From Sphacelaria rigidula (Eukaryota; Phaeophyceae; Sphacelariales): a stretch of DNA of 38,553 nucleotides. The stretch spans positions 1 through 38,553 of the forward strand of contig CAXNAA020000013.1 of the NCBI GenBank assembly GCA_964200075.2, given 5' to 3'. A model generated the notes under the pieces. It worked only from the letters and a program-made list of their open reading frames with translations. It ran no database searches and was not told the origin of the DNA. This document shows positions 35,729 to 38,553 of the stretch, piece by piece. Position numbers and translations under genes: made by a program. The first letter of the stretch is position 1; every line of letters starts with the position of its first letter.

Positions 35729-35816
35729 GGAGATGTGGCTGAGTGGCTTAAAGTTTTGGTTTGCTAAATCAATCTATACGTTTAGTATAGCGTAGGTTCG
35801 AATCCTATCATCTCTT
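35729..35816 (+). tRNA. trnS(GCT): tRNA-Ser(GCT)
   Basis: Class II tRNA. Acceptor GGAGATG/CATCTCT, anticodon arm TTGGT-TTGCTAA-ATCAA giving GCT, variable arm CTATACGTTTAGTATAG, T arm GTAGG-TTCGAAT-CCTAT. Last typical mitochondrial gene before the polymerase region. Confidence 0.94.
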
Positions 35817-35848
35817 TTGTTATTTAATTTGGTGATTATTTTTATTAT

Positions 35849-36628
35849 ATGTATAAAAGTATTAATAATATAATGATTAATGTAGAAGTAAAAATATGTT
35901 ATAATATATTAAACAGTAAAAAATGCTCTTTGTTTAATGTTTCAAATTTAAATTATTTTGGTAACGATATTAAAAAAAATCAAAAAACTGCATACTTAAG
36001 AAAGTTGAATGATGACAAAAAATATTTTTTTATACAATATTCTTTAAAAAAATTAGGTAATGATTTAAAAATTATTAAAATTTTATTGTTTTTACAAAAA
36101 AAAGTTCAGTTTTTTACGTTATTTGATAAGGTAAAAAAAGACAAATTCTTGTCAGATTTTAATGTTGATAACTTTTATAATATTAAAAATCAAGTTTTTC
36201 AGTCGTTTCTATTTAAGCAAAGTACAAGCAATGTCGATATTTTCCCTACTGAAGATATTTTACTTCATACAAATGTAATTCAGCTATTAACGCTTGCGGT
36301 AGTTAAAGGTATTTTTGATTTATATTTAAAAGTGTTATCTTTGGATACTTTAAATAAATTTTCTTTTATTGTTTATTATGAGACATTTGATGGTAATGCA
36401 AATAGTTCAGTTTTCCCTGGTAGCTTTGTCTTAACAAAAAATGATGCCAGTCTTTTAGAAAACTTTTACTTAAGCCCTGAAAAAGTTTCTTTTTTTAGTT
36501 CGATTACTAATTTTATTTTATATCTAACAGAAAAATACGAAGGCACTAGCTTTTATAAGATATCTGTTATTCATACTTGTATAAAATGGAGTTATTTAAA
36601 AAAAGCTTTTAATAGTAAAAATATATAA
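35849..36628 (+). CDS. Unknown protein upstream of the DNA polymerase (orf259)
   Basis: A 259-residue protein I do not recognise. It is Lys/Asn/Phe-rich with no obvious membrane helices or catalytic motif, and it has Ser/Tyr residues that could serve anywhere. Its stop is 2 nt before the polymerase ATG and in a different frame, so the two probably form a transcription unit. In protein-primed linear plasmids the terminal protein is encoded at the N-terminus of, or next to, the polymerase. This polymerase lacks such an N-terminal domain, so orf259 is a candidate terminal protein, purely by position. Confidence 0.65.
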   Translation: MYKSINNIMINVEVKICYNILNSKKCSLFNVSNLNYFGNDIKKNQKTAYLRKLNDDKKYFFIQYSLKKLGNDLKIIKILLFLQKKVQFFTLFDKVKKDKFLSDFNVDNFYNIKNQVFQSFLFKQSTSNVDIFPTEDILLHTNVIQLLTLAVVKGIFDLYLKVLSLDTLNKFSFIVYYETFDGNANSSVFPGSFVLTKNDASLLENFYLSPEKVSFFSSITNFILYLTEKYEGTSFYKISVIHTCIKWSYLKKAFNSKNI

Positions 36629-36630
36629 AA

Positions 36631-38553
36631 ATGGTCAGTAAACTTATAAAAAAGTATAAACAAAAAAATATGTTTGAATACGTTTTGGTATCTGCTGACA
36701 TAGAAACTATTGTTTATAATAAAAAACATATTCCAATAGCTTTAGGGTTTATGCATGACGGTATAAAACCTAAAATCTTTTCTACTAAAACACCCGAAGG
36801 TTCTTTTGCAATAGTAAAAGAGTTTTTAAATGATATAATAAATATTTCTGTCACATTTAAAAGTAACGTTATTGTTTTTTTCCATAATGGTTCTAATTTT
36901 GATATGCTTCTTATAATGAAAGTGCTTTTGTCTTATAAAGATGCGAGTATGATTTGTAGGGATAATAGATTTTATCAATTGTCTTTTAAACATAAAGAGT
37001 ATAATATTTATTGGAGAGATAGTTATCATATGATACCTAAATCTTTAAATGATACAGCTAAAATTTTAGATTTATCAAAAAAAAATTCTTTTGATATAAG
37101 TAGCATTAATTTAAAAAATATCCGACAAGATAAAAACAGTTATTTTTGGAAATCTTTAAATCAATACTTGATTACTGATATTGTGTTGCTTTATAACATT
37201 TTATATTATTATAGAGAAGCTTGTTATATATCTTTCAATATTGATGCATTTTATTATAAAACATTAACTGCTATGTCATTAGATATTTTCTTAAAAAAAT
37301 ATTATAAATCAAATATATATAGATTAGATGATAGCAAAGATATATTCATAAGACAAGCGTATAAAGGGGGAATTTCTTCTGTTTATGAAACAGAAGCTAA
37401 AGATATAGTAGTTCTTGATATTAATAGTTTTTACCCTAGCATAATGAAAAAATATAATATGCCAATAGGACCTGGTGAATGGGTTTTTGATGATATAGAT
37501 TTGGAAAATTTTTTTGGTTTTGTTGAATGTGAAATTATCGCACCAAGATACAATATACCTCCCTTGTCTTTTAACCACCATACTAGAGGGTTAATAGAGC
37601 CATATGGTACTTGGAAAGCTGTTTATTTTTCAGAAGAAGTAAAATATGCCAAAAGTAAAGGTTATCTAATAACTCCTGTTAGAGGTATAGCTTTTCAACA
37701 AGCAAATATTTTTAATAATATTATTACTGATTTTTATGAATTAAAAAAAAAAACAAATAAAATGGAAGGATTAGTTATTAAATTAATAATGAATTCGCTT
37801 TATGGTAGATTTGGTATGAAAACTTATGCTCAAAGAACAGAAGTAATGAATTTACATGAAAAACTCATTATTGAGGCATTACATAATGTAATTAGAACAG
37901 TAAAATTAAAAAACAATTTTTTTTTGGTTACTTATCATCAAACAATTAATCAAAATGCTATAAATTTTTTAAGAAAAAAATTTTATCGTGATACGAAAAC
38001 TCTTTTTTTTTTAGAAAAACATTTAACAAAATGTTCTATTATTTCTGAAAGAATTATATCAGCCCCGCACATCTCAGCAGCTGTAACTTCTTATGGTAGA
38101 ATTCTATTAAACAAATTTAAGTTTAATAATAAAATTGTTTATTCTGATACTGATTCTATTATAATTTTACTGCAAGATATACGTTATTTTACAAAAAACA
38201 TCTCTAAAAGATTAGGTGACTTTAAAATAGAAAGTAAAGCAAAAAATGGTTTTTTTAAAGCTCCTAAAGTGTATGCTTTACAGTATAAACAAGAAAGTAA
38301 AATTATTTTTACAGGTTATCCCAAAACAGAAATTTTAAAAAATAAAATTAGTTTAATAAGATGGTTTAAACTCCCCCCCTTTAGATCAAAAACCATCACA
38401 TTAAGATATAAAGAATTTTTTCTACGTCAGTTATCTACTTTACAAGTATCTTCAAAAGAAAAAGTAATTTTTTTCACCCCATTAATAAATAAAAGAATAG
38501 TACTCCAAACATCAACAAACCCCTTTTTTATACATAATAATAAGATAAAAAAA
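36631..38553 (+). CDS. dpo: Family B (protein-primed type) DNA polymerase, truncated by the window end
   Basis: Open for 641 codons to the last base with no stop. The exonuclease domain is first: DIET at 23-26, HNGSNFD at 85-91 and YLITD at 179-183. The polymerase domain has motif A DINSFYPSIM (263-272), motif B KLIMNSLYGRFG (from 384), motif C YSDTDS (504-509) and KVY (546-548). All catalytic residues look present. The order and the DxNSLYP/KxxxNSLYG forms are those of mitochondrial linear-plasmid polymerases. The sense strand is A-rich, unlike the T-rich respiratory genes, which suggests acquisition from a plasmid. It probably replicates either an integrated plasmid or linear ends of this molecule. 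Confidence 0.93.
   Translation, partial: MVSKLIKKYKQKNMFEYVLVSADIETIVYNKKHIPIALGFMHDGIKPKIFSTKTPEGSFAIVKEFLNDIINISVTFKSNVIVFFHNGSNFDMLLIMKVLLSYKDASMICRDNRFYQLSFKHKEYNIYWRDSYHMIPKSLNDTAKILDLSKKNSFDISSINLKNIRQDKNSYFWKSLNQYLITDIVLLYNILYYYREACYISFNIDAFYYKTLTAMSLDIFLKKYYKSNIYRLDDSKDIFIRQAYKGGISSVYETEAKDIVVLDINSFYPSIMKKYNMPIGPGEWVFDDIDLENFFGFVECEIIAPRYNIPPLSFNHHTRGLIEPYGTWKAVYFSEEVKYAKSKGYLITPVRGIAFQQANIFNNIITDFYELKKKTNKMEGLVIKLIMNSLYGRFGMKTYAQRTEVMNLHEKLIIEALHNVIRTVKLKNNFFLVTYHQTINQNAINFLRKKFYRDTKTLFFLEKHLTKCSIISERIISAPHISAAVTSYGRILLNKFKFNNKIVYSDTDSIIILLQDIRYFTKNISKRLGDFKIESKAKNGFFKAPKVYALQYKQESKIIFTGYPKTEILKNKISLIRWFKLPPFRSKTITLRYKEFFLRQLSTLQVSSKEKVIFFTPLINKRIVLQTSTNPFFIHNNKIKK

Noticed and set aside
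36826-37581. Minus-strand frames of 67-85 codons near the end
   Set aside because: Both are antisense to conserved exonuclease and motif A regions of the DNA polymerase.

Overview
The window is most of a gene-rich protist mitochondrial genome, AT-rich and read with the standard code. TGA is a stop: rps8 and cob end in ATGA overlaps with the next gene, and every conserved Trp I see is TGG. It carries large- and small-subunit rRNAs, a probable 5S rRNA, 24 recognisable tRNAs, and genes for complexes I, III, IV and V. It also carries about 15 ribosomal proteins in remnants of bacterial operons (rps12-rps7, rpl14-rpl5, rps8-rpl6, rpl2-rps19-rps3-rpl16, rps13-rps11), and the Tat translocase gene tatC. 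The gene set (5S rRNA, tatC, an rpl31-like gene, nad11 reduced to its FeS half, no trnT seen) best fits a stramenopile. That assignment is inference and I do not name a species.

Layout: rnl-rns-rrn5 (1-4560); nad7, nad4, nad5, nad6 (4862-11186); a tRNA-rich block with nad9, rps10, nad3, rps14 (11325-14136); rps8-rpl6-rps2-rps4-nad1 (14144-17346); a minus-strand tatC with a probable unrecognised tatA upstream (17348-18289); rps12-rps7, nad4L, rpl14-rpl5, atp9 (18545-21297); a minus-strand ribosomal cluster (21408-24095); rps13-rps11, cob, rpl31, atp6, nad2, atp8, cox2, cox3 (24130-31394); a broken cox1 with nested group II introns (31395-34745); nad11 FeS half (34968-35573); and a plasmid-like tail with an unknown ORF and a family B DNA polymerase running off the end (35849-38553).

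The least ordinary signals are these. (1) Four tRNA-shaped elements lack a usable anticodon. Two are clearly related to trnE and flank the nad5-nad6 pair, and two abut start codons, so they look like RNA-processing punctuation. (2) Only the last 238 codons of cox1 are here. They are preceded by the 3' half of a group II intron whose domains I-III are absent, which implies trans-splicing or rearrangement. The intron's maturase frame is itself interrupted by a second, complete-looking group II intron (a twintron). Removing that intron from GTGCG to AT restores a 534-codon frame. (3) A 41-residue TatA-like protein is encoded just upstream of tatC. (4) nad6 has a roughly 130-residue insertion with a CX2C-X14-CX2C pattern. 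(5) A perfect 40-nt palindrome lies inside the maturase exon. (6) The polymerase tail is A-rich on the sense strand, unlike the T-rich core genes.

Most genes are on the plus strand and separated by tRNAs or tRNA-like elements. Transcripts are therefore probably long and cut at these structures. Several start codons sit 0-3 nt after a tRNA or tRNA-like 3' end, and the small rRNA end shows no anti-Shine-Dalgarno CCTCC.
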